27,537 bases of DNA from Rhodospirillales bacterium (GTDB lineage: Bacteria > Pseudomonadota > Alphaproteobacteria > Rhodospirillales > JABHCV01): the NCBI GenBank assembly GCA_016776705.1, contig JADHSW010000007.1, forward strand, positions 1 through 27,537. The letters run 5' to 3'. The notes under the pieces were generated by a model. It was not told the DNA's origin. It saw only the letters and a program-made list of their open reading frames with translations, and ran no database searches. The translations under genes were made by a program, and so were the position numbers. Shown here piece by piece: positions 1 through 7,187 of this stretch (its first letter is position 1; each line of letters starts with the position of its first letter).

Positions 1-1
1 A

Positions 2-52
2 TATATCAACAAACAAGGCGAAATCGATTCGCCCTACTGGATGTACAGGTAG
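2..52 (+). CDS. 3' end of an upstream gene (partial)
   Basis: Reading from base 2 gives 16 sense codons and a TAG stop, ending in the residues DSPYWMYR. The stop lies 7 bases before the korA start, so the gene is probably in the same operon. In known anaerobic benzoate clusters kor genes sit beside ring-reductase, ferredoxin, dch, had or oah genes, so one of those is a reasonable guess. The visible tail is too short to identify the product. Confidence 0.5.
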   Translation, partial: YINKQGEIDSPYWMYR

Positions 53-59
53 ACAGGTC

Positions 60-1868
60 ATGGCAAAAATCCTGAATAAAGCGACCGATATCCAGATTGC
101 CGTCTGTGGTTCAGCCGGTGATGGAACCATTGCCGCCGGTGACATCCTTAAACGGGCCATGGCCATGGCTGGTTACAACGTCATCGCTTTTGATGTCTAT
201 CCGCCTGAAATAAGGGGTTTCGGCAAATGTATTTCACGAGTCCGGGTGACGTCCGAGCAGGCTTTTTCACTGAAACCACAATCAGACGTGCTGATATCCC
301 TGGATGACTCTCACGCCATTCCCCATGTGGGCGAAGTAAAAAATTTTGGTGCTGTCATATATGAGGATACGCCGGTTTCGATGATGCCTGAAGGAAGCCA
401 TATATCCGGGCATCTATCGTCTTCGCATCTGCCTTATGGGGTCTCCTTCCGCGAATTGTCCGAACGGGTGACAAGTTCCGCGCGCTCACGCAACATCGCT
501 GCGGTGGGCTATCTGGCGGGTCTGTACGATATGCCCCGAGATGTTTTTTACGCGGTTATTTCCAACAAGTTCAAAACCAAGCCCTCCGCCCTGACAAAAA
601 TTAATATCGAGGCTTTCGATGTTGCTTATCAGGTTGGTCAGGACACTTTCAGACTGGACGATGGATATCTTAATCCGCCCCCGAAAAAGGCCAGTAAGGG
701 TGATTTGGTGATGATGAGCGGTAATGGCGCTATCGCCAAGGGTTGCATGGATGCGGGCCTGGATACGTTCTTCGGTTACCCGATTACGCCTGCAACAACA
801 ATCATGGAACGCCTCGCAAGCGACCTTCCTGCGCACGGAAAGCGAATGCTGCAATCCGAAGATGAAATTTCGGCTATATCGGCGGCCATCGGTGCGGGAT
901 ATGCGGGTGCGCGGGCTGCGACGGCGACGTCAGGTCCCGGCTTTGCATTGATGTCGGAAATGATGGGCCTTGGCACAATGGCCGAGGTTCCGGTTGTTAT
1001 CTTCGTATCACAACGCGGTGGACCCAGCACCGGCATGCCGACCAAGACCGAACAATCTGATTTGAACATTGCCGTTTTCGGTGCTGCCGGGGACGGTCAG
1101 CGCATTGTGCTCGCGCCGACCAATGTGGAAGGCTGTTACAAATGCGCAGGAAAGGCTTTTGAGCTTGCCGAACGTTTCCAGACCCCCGTCGTTGTTTTGC
1201 TGGATTTGTATCTTTCCAACCGCTACGAGGCGGTTGAATTTCCAGACAAAAATCCTTTCAAGGCCAATTGTTCCAAGCCGGTCGGCAAATTAAGGAAAGA
1301 CCAGCCTTATCATCGTTTCGCCTTGACCAAGGACTTTATCAGCCCGCGTGCCGTTCCGGGCGACAAGAACCATCGCCACACGGTTACAGGGTTGGAACAT
1401 AATGAAAACGGGCGGCCTAGTGATGACGCCCATCCGAAAATGAGTCAAAAGCGCCATGAGAAACTGCTTCCGGTGGTACGTTATCCCGATATCACCATGT
1501 CAAAACGTTTTGGCGACAAGGGCAAGGTGGATGTCGCCCTTATCGGTTGGGGCTCAACCTTTGGTGAAATTCTTGAAGCCATGATTGCGGCCAGGAAAGA
1601 AGGTATCCGCTGTTCGGCAATGAAGGTCGTGTTGCTGTCGCCCCTGCCCATGGAGCCGATCAATGCCCTTCTTGCTGACAGCGCAGAAGTTCTGGTACCG
1701 GAACTGAATTACGAAGGACAGTTCGCCAACCTGTTGACCGGGGCGACGGGGCGGGCAGTGACGCGGCTAAACCGGGTTCATGGCGCCCCTATGCACGTTG
1801 AAGATATTCTTGAAGAAATTCGCCGTTTGGCGAGCAGGAAAAAAGGCCGCCGTAAACTGGCGAGCTAG
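60..1868 (+). CDS. korA: 2-oxoacid:ferredoxin oxidoreductase, fused gamma-alpha subunit (KorA)
   Basis: This is the large subunit of a 2-oxoacid (probably 2-oxoglutarate):ferredoxin oxidoreductase, which decarboxylates the oxoacid to its CoA ester and reduces ferredoxin. Residues about 1-190 form the gamma domain (CGSAGDGTIAAG near residue 16). Residues about 210-480 form the pyrimidine-binding alpha domain, with GYPITPATTIMERL, ATATSGPGF and GGPSTGMPTKTEQSD. The C-terminal part (IGWGSTFGEILEA to PELNYEGQFANL) is the transketolase-C-like domain. The 602-aa length fits the two-subunit KorAB known from Thauera aromatica, where it regenerates reduced ferredoxin for benzoyl-CoA reductase. The beta subunit follows after 115 bases. 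Specificity for 2-oxoglutarate is inferred from the aromatic neighbourhood; pyruvate or an indole-pyruvate-type substrate cannot be excluded. Confidence 0.9.
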   Translation: MAKILNKATDIQIAVCGSAGDGTIAAGDILKRAMAMAGYNVIAFDVYPPEIRGFGKCISRVRVTSEQAFSLKPQSDVLISLDDSHAIPHVGEVKNFGAVIYEDTPVSMMPEGSHISGHLSSSHLPYGVSFRELSERVTSSARSRNIAAVGYLAGLYDMPRDVFYAVISNKFKTKPSALTKINIEAFDVAYQVGQDTFRLDDGYLNPPPKKASKGDLVMMSGNGAIAKGCMDAGLDTFFGYPITPATTIMERLASDLPAHGKRMLQSEDEISAISAAIGAGYAGARAATATSGPGFALMSEMMGLGTMAEVPVVIFVSQRGGPSTGMPTKTEQSDLNIAVFGAAGDGQRIVLAPTNVEGCYKCAGKAFELAERFQTPVVVLLDLYLSNRYEAVEFPDKNPFKANCSKPVGKLRKDQPYHRFALTKDFISPRAVPGDKNHRHTVTGLEHNENGRPSDDAHPKMSQKRHEKLLPVVRYPDITMSKRFGDKGKVDVALIGWGSTFGEILEAMIAARKEGIRCSAMKVVLLSPLPMEPINALLADSAEVLVPELNYEGQFANLLTGATGRAVTRLNRVHGAPMHVEDILEEIRRLASRKKGRRKLAS

Positions 1869-1914
1869 ATCAAACTGCATTTAAATGAAAACAGTTAAAT
1901 GCAGATTGTTTGAT
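1869..1914 (+). promoter_or_regulatory. Hairpin in the korA-korB gap
   Basis: CTGCATTTAA (1875-1884) and TTAAATGCAG (1895-1904) are a perfect 10-bp inverted repeat around a 10-base loop. The flanks ATCAAA (1869-1874) and TTTGAT (1909-1914) can extend the stem across a 4-base bulge. It begins immediately after the korA stop. No T-run follows, so it is not a standard intrinsic terminator. An mRNA-processing or stability element or a protein operator are both possible. Confidence 0.6.
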
Positions 1915-1930
1915 TGTTATTGAGGAAATC

Positions 1931-1968
1931 GAGCAACTTACCAGCGTCCAATCGAACCCAGGTTGCTC
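1931..1968 (+). promoter_or_regulatory. Second inverted repeat just upstream of the korB ribosome site
   Basis: GAGCAAC (1931-1937) pairs with GTTGCTC (1962-1968) around a 24-base loop. It ends six bases before the GAGG Shine-Dalgarno sequence of korB (1974-1977), so it could influence korB translation. The stem is only 7 bp and may be coincidental. Confidence 0.35.
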
Positions 1969-1983
1969 AAAGTGAGGTTAAAG

Positions 1984-2919
1984 ATGTCAAACATCGAGAA
2001 ACCGGTCTATCTGGAAGAAAAGCTTGAAGAAATTCAGGACAGCGGTCGCCTGGGATATCGTTCGAAATCCCTGCCCACATGGTGCCCCGGGTGTGGCTAT
2101 TTTTCAATCGTTGAAGGCATGACGTCGGCCTTGAACAATCTGGCGATTGACCCCGATGAAACTGTCGTGGTTTCCGGCATTGGCTGTGCGTCGCGCTTTC
2201 CATTTTTTGTCAACACGTACGGATTTCACAGCCTTCATGGTCGCGCTCTGCCCGTGGCGACGGGGATCAAGACCGCCAATGATGACTTGACGGTGATAGT
2301 TGTGGGCGGCGATGGCGACGGGTTTGCTATCGGTGGCGCCCATATTCCCCACGCTGCACGACGCAATGTTGATTTAACGTACATTCTGTTCGACAACGGT
2401 ATTTACGGGCTGACCAAGGGGCAGACCTCACCAACGTCGATCCTTGGTTTCAAGACAACAACGTCGCCCTTTGAAAATCACGATGTGCCTTTGAATCCCT
2501 TAATGATGCTTCTTTCCTATGGGGCGTCATGGGTTGGGCAAGCATACGCAGGCAACCCCCATCACATGGCGGGCATGATCGAACAGGCGCTGGCCCACAA
2601 GGGGTTCTCCTACCTGCATGTGCTTTCACCTTGCGTTACCTTCGACAAGACCGCGAAGACATACCAAAATCTGGGAATGTCCGTACGCGCCTTACCCGAT
2701 AACCATGACACCGGCGATCTTATGGCGGCCATGGCATTAGCGCGGATGACGGACACCCCTGCAATAGGCTGTTATTATGACAGTCCGCGCCCGACTTTGG
2801 GTGAGGGTCTGGACGATATCGCGGCGCGGGCGCAAGGCATAGATCTGAAACCTGCAAAGCCGATAAAAGCTAAAGCGAAAAAATCACAAAAAGCTCCGAG
2901 GCGCCGCGCCGCTGAATAA
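1984..2919 (+). CDS. korB: 2-oxoacid:ferredoxin oxidoreductase, beta subunit (KorB)
   Basis: This is the thiamine-diphosphate and iron-sulfur subunit paired with KorA. I start it at ATG 1984 because GAGG at 1974-1977 is well spaced and family homology begins there; an upstream in-frame TTG at 1963 lies inside a hairpin arm. The 311-aa protein has WCPGCGYFSI near residue 34, GIGCASRFPFF near residue 70, the ThDP motif GGDGDGFAIGG followed by LFDNGIYGLTKGQTSPTS, and LSPCVTF. These supply the cysteines expected for one [4Fe-4S] cluster. The C-terminus ends in a Lys/Ala-rich basic tail (KAKAKKSQKAPRRRAAE), which looks disordered. Length and domain content match KorB of anaerobic aromatic degraders. 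Confidence 0.9.
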   Translation: MSNIEKPVYLEEKLEEIQDSGRLGYRSKSLPTWCPGCGYFSIVEGMTSALNNLAIDPDETVVVSGIGCASRFPFFVNTYGFHSLHGRALPVATGIKTANDDLTVIVVGGDGDGFAIGGAHIPHAARRNVDLTYILFDNGIYGLTKGQTSPTSILGFKTTTSPFENHDVPLNPLMMLLSYGASWVGQAYAGNPHHMAGMIEQALAHKGFSYLHVLSPCVTFDKTAKTYQNLGMSVRALPDNHDTGDLMAAMALARMTDTPAIGCYYDSPRPTLGEGLDDIAARAQGIDLKPAKPIKAKAKKSQKAPRRRAAE

Positions 2920-2950
2920 TCAGAATGTATATTCCTGAATTGGCCTCGCG

Positions 2951-3820
2951 ATGAGTGAGATGCCTTATTTCCCGGCGCTACTGGCGGTGCTGTCAGCATT
3001 TTTGTTTGCACTATCCATACAGATACAAAACCTGGGCTTGGGGTTGGTCGACCCGCGTTCAGGCGCCATCGTCAATATCGGAACAACGGCGGTGATGTAT
3101 TGGACCTTGTCGCCTTTCTTTATTGAATCGGCTTATTGGCTGACATCTGCTGCCGCCATGTTTGCCATCGTCGGTCTTTTTCGCCCCTTCATGTCAGCCA
3201 ATCTTGCCGTCGCCAGCGTCAAGATAATGGGGCCAACCCTGACCAGCGGAATAGCCGCAACAAACCCCATATTTGCGGCCATCTTTGCCGTGTTGTGGCT
3301 TGGTGAATCGCCGACTTGGCCTATTGCTATTGGAACGGCCGGGGTTGTTGCCGGTGTTGCGGTAACGGCGATCAGGCCGGGAGGCGTCGCCCGCAGTTGG
3401 CCCTTGTGGGCCTTGATATTGCCGCTGGGGGCGGCTTTTTTCCGGGCCGTAGGGCACCCGATCACCATGATTGGTTTTCAGGAATTGCCAAGTCCTTTTT
3501 TTGCCGGGCTGGTAGGCTACAGCGTATCGCTCATTGTCGCCCTGGTTGCTTTTCGGATGCAAAAGCGAAGTTATTCAAAAATTTCATGGGGCTATGGCTG
3601 GTTCGCACTTGCCGGGGCGTTGAATGGAATCTCGGTTTATTCCATAAACACGGCGTTGAAGTTCGGACAACTGTTAACCGTTGCGCCCATCGTTGCCTGT
3701 TCGCCGGTCTTCACTATTTTGATGAGCCTGTTGATCTTCAAGCGCGAGACCATTTCCCTTCGTACGGTAATCACCATCGCGCTGGTCGTTTCCAGTGTCG
3801 TTCTGGTCGTTCTGTCTTAA
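2951..3820 (+). CDS. EamA/DMT-family membrane transporter
   Basis: A 289-aa very hydrophobic protein with about ten predicted membrane segments arranged as two repeats, the hallmark of the drug/metabolite transporter (EamA) family. The end of the first repeat reads AATNPIFAAIFAVLWLGESPTWP and the second ends with VACSPVFTILMSLLIFKRETIS, both typical EamA signatures. It lies 31 bases after korB and may be read through from that operon. No clear ribosome site precedes ATG 2951; ATG 2960 is an alternative. The substrate is unknown; export of a pathway by-product or amino-acid-like metabolite is only a guess. Confidence 0.8.
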   Translation: MSEMPYFPALLAVLSAFLFALSIQIQNLGLGLVDPRSGAIVNIGTTAVMYWTLSPFFIESAYWLTSAAAMFAIVGLFRPFMSANLAVASVKIMGPTLTSGIAATNPIFAAIFAVLWLGESPTWPIAIGTAGVVAGVAVTAIRPGGVARSWPLWALILPLGAAFFRAVGHPITMIGFQELPSPFFAGLVGYSVSLIVALVAFRMQKRSYSKISWGYGWFALAGALNGISVYSINTALKFGQLLTVAPIVACSPVFTILMSLLIFKRETISLRTVITIALVVSSVVLVVLS

Positions 3821-4350
3821 TCGTTCCACCAGCGGCGAACGGCTTCCGGCGAACACGGTAGAAGGTCGGCCATGCCACCTGAAAAAGAATTCCATTCTTC
3901 AAGGGCGACTGCGGGGACCAGGACGATGGTTGGAATGCCTTCGGCCATGGCGGCAAGGATTTCATCCGACAGTCCGCTGCCTTTTTGTTCCTGTTCACCG
4001 AATTTTTCGACGACGATCAAATCGACCTTGTCGGCGATGGCGCGGCGCAAGGCGCTGGTCGATTCAGTCAGGGCCGAACGATCCAGGGAACAGACACCGT
4101 TAATTTTATCGCTTTCGGTCGGGCGATTGATGGGAATTCGCGCTCCGGTGTCGACCTCTATGGCGTCGAGGCCAATTCTGTTGCCTTCACCGTCGGAAAG
4201 GAACTCCTGAACCAGTCCGCCGACTTTCAACCCCTGGGCTTTCAACTCGTCGGCAAAGTCCGACAAGACGAATTCTGCTGTCGTTGCAGGGGTGTACAGG
4301 ACAGCAGCGGCACGAATGACGGGGGCTGATTGTGAATTTTGATCTGACAT
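3817..4350 (-). CDS. DUF2478 family protein
   Basis: A 177-aa protein resembling the DUF2478 family, which is often found near molybdate-transport and molybdoenzyme genes in Alphaproteobacteria and is distantly nucleotide-binding-like. Recognisable stretches are FADELKAQGLKVGGLVQE, LRRAIADKVDLIVVEKFGEQE, and GSGLSDEILAAMAEGIPTIV. I see no classical P-loop (GxxxxGK[ST]). A role with molybdenum would fit hcrCAB elsewhere in the window, but the gene is about 18 kb away and no modABC genes are visible. Its stop codon interlocks with that of the convergent EamA gene at TTAA 3817-3820. Confidence 0.65.
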   Translation of the reverse strand: MSDQNSQSAPVIRAAAVLYTPATTAEFVLSDFADELKAQGLKVGGLVQEFLSDGEGNRIGLDAIEVDTGARIPINRPTESDKINGVCSLDRSALTESTSALRRAIADKVDLIVVEKFGEQEQKGSGLSDEILAAMAEGIPTIVLVPAVALEEWNSFSGGMADLLPCSPEAVRRWWND

Positions 4351-4482
4351 GCCTTACTCATTACCTTTCTGGCGAAAAAAAACAAGAGCCGGATGCTTTC
4401 GCGGGAATTTTTCACCCTTTACTTCCGCGCCCTGTCCCTTTAGCTAAACGCAAAATTATACACACGAAGGAGCAACCTGGTT
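4351..4482. promoter_or_regulatory. Divergent intergenic region between the DUF2478 and dehydrogenase genes
   Basis: These 132 bases separate two genes transcribed away from each other, so they should hold both promoters. The only clear element is AAGGAG at 4467-4472, a strong Shine-Dalgarno sequence ten bases before the dehydrogenase ATG. I found no convincing -35/-10 pair or FNR-type TTGATnnnnATCAA box. Confidence 0.4.
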
Positions 4483-5796
4483 ATGACCATTGAAATCAAT
4501 TCTATTGCCGTACTTGGCGGCGGCACCATGGGGTTAGGCATTGCCGGGCTTTGCGCCCAGAAGGACCGGAAAGTCCTGATTCTGGATATTTCCATGGAAG
4601 CAGCCCAGAAATCCCTGGAGCGCATCGTCAGTGGTCGTCCCCCTGCAGTTGATGATCCAGAAAAAGCTGAAAATATCACCCTGGGAACATTCGAAGATGA
4701 TCTGGACAAGATCGCCGATTACGACTGGATCTGTGAAGCGATTGTTGAAGACCTTGAGACCAAGCGAGATCTGTTTAAACGCGTCGAGGCAGTGCGTAAA
4801 CAGGGTTCGGTCATCAGCACCAACACGTCGGGCATCCCCTTAAAGGACATCATCGAAGATATGCCGGAACGCCTGCGTCGCGATATCGCCGTTACCCACT
4901 TCTTTAATCCGGTGAAGGTGATGCGCCTGATGGAACTGGTGCCGGGTGAAGATACGGATCCCGCCGTCATTGAATCCCTAGCGGCTTTTTGTGGCGGGGT
5001 TTTGGGAAAGGGTGTTGTTTACGCCAAGGATACGGTCAACTTTATCGGAAACCGTATCGGTTGTTTCTGGATGCTGATGGGGCTGCATCAGGCTCAGCAA
5101 GCGCTTGAGGATGGTTTGTCCATGGAAACCATTGATGCCTTGATGTCAAAACCTGTTGGCCTGCCGCCGACGGGCCTTTATGGCCTGATCGACCTGATCG
5201 GACTGGATGTCATGGATCTTGTTGGAAAGAATCTGGCGATCAATCTTCCCGCCGGTGATATGGGTGTGGACTTCACAGCCTTTCCCCCGTCGGTTCATGC
5301 GCTGCTTGAGCGCGGGCAACTCGGCCGCAAGACTGGCGGTGGTTTCTACCGTATGATCAAGCATGACGATGGATCAAAAACGCTCGAAGTGTTCGATCTT
5401 GCCGCCGGGGACTGGCGGGTTTCTGAAAAGGTTCAGTTGGATGATGTCCATTCCACCCTGGATGGGCTTTTCACCGATGATGCCCAGGGTAAATTCAGTT
5501 GGGACATGACATCGGCGGTGCTCAGCTACGCCGCTGATTTGGTCCCTCAAATTGCCGACGATGTGGTCAACATTGATCGAGCCATGCGCTGGGGCTTTGC
5601 CTGGGCAAGGGGACCATTCGAGATGATCGACGCTTTGGGAGCGCAGCGGATGATGGAACGCCTGAAGTCAGAAGGTCGGCACATTCCCAAAATGTTGCAA
5701 GTCCTGGCCGATGCTGGAGCGGAAACCTTCTATAAGAATGATGGCTCCGAATACCTGGGACTGGACGGGGTTTACCATCCAACTCCTGCCGAATAG
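4483..5796 (+). CDS. 3-hydroxyacyl-CoA dehydrogenase, FadB-like without hydratase domain
   Basis: NAD-dependent oxidation of a (3S)-hydroxyacyl-CoA to the 3-oxoacyl-CoA. The Rossmann motif is LGGGTMGLGIA (residues 11-21), the catalytic histidine is in THFFNP (H139) with a following Glu in LMELVPG, and NFIGNRIG lies near residue 185. A second C-terminal 3HCDH domain is present (RAMRWGFAWARGPFEMIDALG). This architecture is the N-terminal half of the roughly 780-aa FadB-like proteins common in Alphaproteobacteria, but the enoyl-CoA hydratase domain is absent at 437 aa. A role in beta-oxidation of 3-hydroxypimeloyl-CoA after ring cleavage is plausible from context only. AAGGAG sits ten bases before the ATG. 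Confidence 0.88.
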   Translation: MTIEINSIAVLGGGTMGLGIAGLCAQKDRKVLILDISMEAAQKSLERIVSGRPPAVDDPEKAENITLGTFEDDLDKIADYDWICEAIVEDLETKRDLFKRVEAVRKQGSVISTNTSGIPLKDIIEDMPERLRRDIAVTHFFNPVKVMRLMELVPGEDTDPAVIESLAAFCGGVLGKGVVYAKDTVNFIGNRIGCFWMLMGLHQAQQALEDGLSMETIDALMSKPVGLPPTGLYGLIDLIGLDVMDLVGKNLAINLPAGDMGVDFTAFPPSVHALLERGQLGRKTGGGFYRMIKHDDGSKTLEVFDLAAGDWRVSEKVQLDDVHSTLDGLFTDDAQGKFSWDMTSAVLSYAADLVPQIADDVVNIDRAMRWGFAWARGPFEMIDALGAQRMMERLKSEGRHIPKMLQVLADAGAETFYKNDGSEYLGLDGVYHPTPAE

Positions 5797-5816
5797 CCAT
5801 ATTCTGGCTTTTTGAT

Positions 5817-7106
5817 CTAAAGGAAGCTTTCCAGATACCAGTCCATTTCGTCTTCGGTAATGGGATAGCGGCCATCCGCGTCGGCGGTTAACAAACTGCC
5901 GCGCTTGATTCGGGCGATCTGGGTTTGCAGTTTGACGGCCATGCCCATGCTTAAACCCGATTTCCACGACAGCGAGACGATGGCCTTGCCAAGTCCCGTA
6001 TTGATCATCTTGGATGCGTCTTCTGTCTCGAACCCGGAAAGCTTGCCAAGGGCAAAGCGCACATATGTATTATCGTTATCCTTGAGGGCCTGATCCAGTC
6101 GTTCTTCGTTCAGGAGGCCTGCGGCAAAATCTTTTTCAACCCGGATCGATGCGGGTTCGTAAGAGTCATCTTCAAACGGGGCTTCCGTATCCAGTGTCTC
6201 GCCACGATCAATGCGTTCCTTTACTGTGGCGCGTAACTCGTCGACCAGTTCCTTTTGTTCACTGTGACGTTTCATCAGGGCTTCCATCAGGCTACCGTTA
6301 ACGAAGCGGGAAATGCGCTGGATCGTCCTCATCGGCAAGTCATCACGATTAACCATCAAATGCTGAATGCTTTCCTGACCTTCTGCCTGCACGGAAATCT
6401 TGTCGTAGGTGTTGTCGTTGATGTTGGCAGTTTTGTTCTTGAGAACTCCGTGAACGGCTTCGGACTCGCCCGTATTGACCAGAGCTTCAACCACCTTGGT
6501 ATTAATATTTCGACGGCTGGCAATCGCGGCCAGTTTTTTGCTTTTCATGCCACTGGCGATCAACTGCAACAGGTCTTTGCCACTCAGCAGGGGCGAATAT
6601 TCAAGGATGGGGGCGGAGACAATATCCTCGAGGTCCTCGGCCAGGCCCTTGATCACATCCTTCGGTACATTGGTTGCGTGTTTCAGTTCTTCGGCGACGA
6701 TGGCCCTGACCCTAGGTAATTCATCACGGGCCAGGGTGGTCAAGACATTCATTGCCATATCCGCCAGTTTTTCATTCTGCTCGGGCTTTAGTTCGGGAAT
6801 AAGGCGGCTGATCTTACGCGCTAGCTCGCAACGAACTTCCTCATTGGGGTCTTTGGCGAGAAGGGCGTCGGCCTGCAGTGGGGTGCCTGCATTTTCGGCG
6901 ATTTCCCGACGCACTTCTGGTGCCTTGTCCGATGCCAGAAAATATAGAATTTCAGGTTCCATATCTTCGTGGGCGGCAAGTTTGCGTCGCTCTTCCAGGT
7001 TGCCTTCACCGGCGATGTCCCGTGCTTTTTCGTAAGGGGGTTTTTTACCAATGCCGGGCTTGGCTTTTCGCTTGCCTTTGCGTTTTCCGAAAATCCACTT
7101 CAGCAT
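5817..7106 (-). CDS. DUF2336 protein with HEAT-like repeats
   Basis: A 429-aa, probably cytoplasmic, helical protein. The N-terminus is strongly basic (FGKRKGKRKAKPGIGKK). Helical repeats of the form EPEILYFLASDKAPEVRREIAEN and ALLAKDPNEEVRCELARKI follow, resembling HEAT-type units. The central DUF2336 signature is near residues 165-215 (ILEYSPLLSGKDLLQLIASG, KLAAIASRRNI, VVEALVNTGESEAV). The family is abundant in Alphaproteobacteria and has no established function. It follows the ScfR-type regulator in the same orientation, 81 bases downstream, and converges with the dehydrogenase gene, 20 bases away with no terminator between. Co-transcription with the regulator is possible. Confidence 0.8.
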   Translation of the reverse strand: MLKWIFGKRKGKRKAKPGIGKKPPYEKARDIAGEGNLEERRKLAAHEDMEPEILYFLASDKAPEVRREIAENAGTPLQADALLAKDPNEEVRCELARKISRLIPELKPEQNEKLADMAMNVLTTLARDELPRVRAIVAEELKHATNVPKDVIKGLAEDLEDIVSAPILEYSPLLSGKDLLQLIASGMKSKKLAAIASRRNINTKVVEALVNTGESEAVHGVLKNKTANINDNTYDKISVQAEGQESIQHLMVNRDDLPMRTIQRISRFVNGSLMEALMKRHSEQKELVDELRATVKERIDRGETLDTEAPFEDDSYEPASIRVEKDFAAGLLNEERLDQALKDNDNTYVRFALGKLSGFETEDASKMINTGLGKAIVSLSWKSGLSMGMAVKLQTQIARIKRGSLLTADADGRYPITEDEMDWYLESFL

Positions 7107-7187
7107 AACTATCCCCGGGTACTCTTTAATAATTGCCGTTTGCTAGCCCCAAGAGATGTTAGAACGGGGGCGCGATTTCTGCAAATA

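Noticed and set aside
1963..1983. Earlier TTG start for korB
   Set aside because: It lies within a hairpin arm, has no ribosome site, and ATG 1984 has GAGG at proper spacing.
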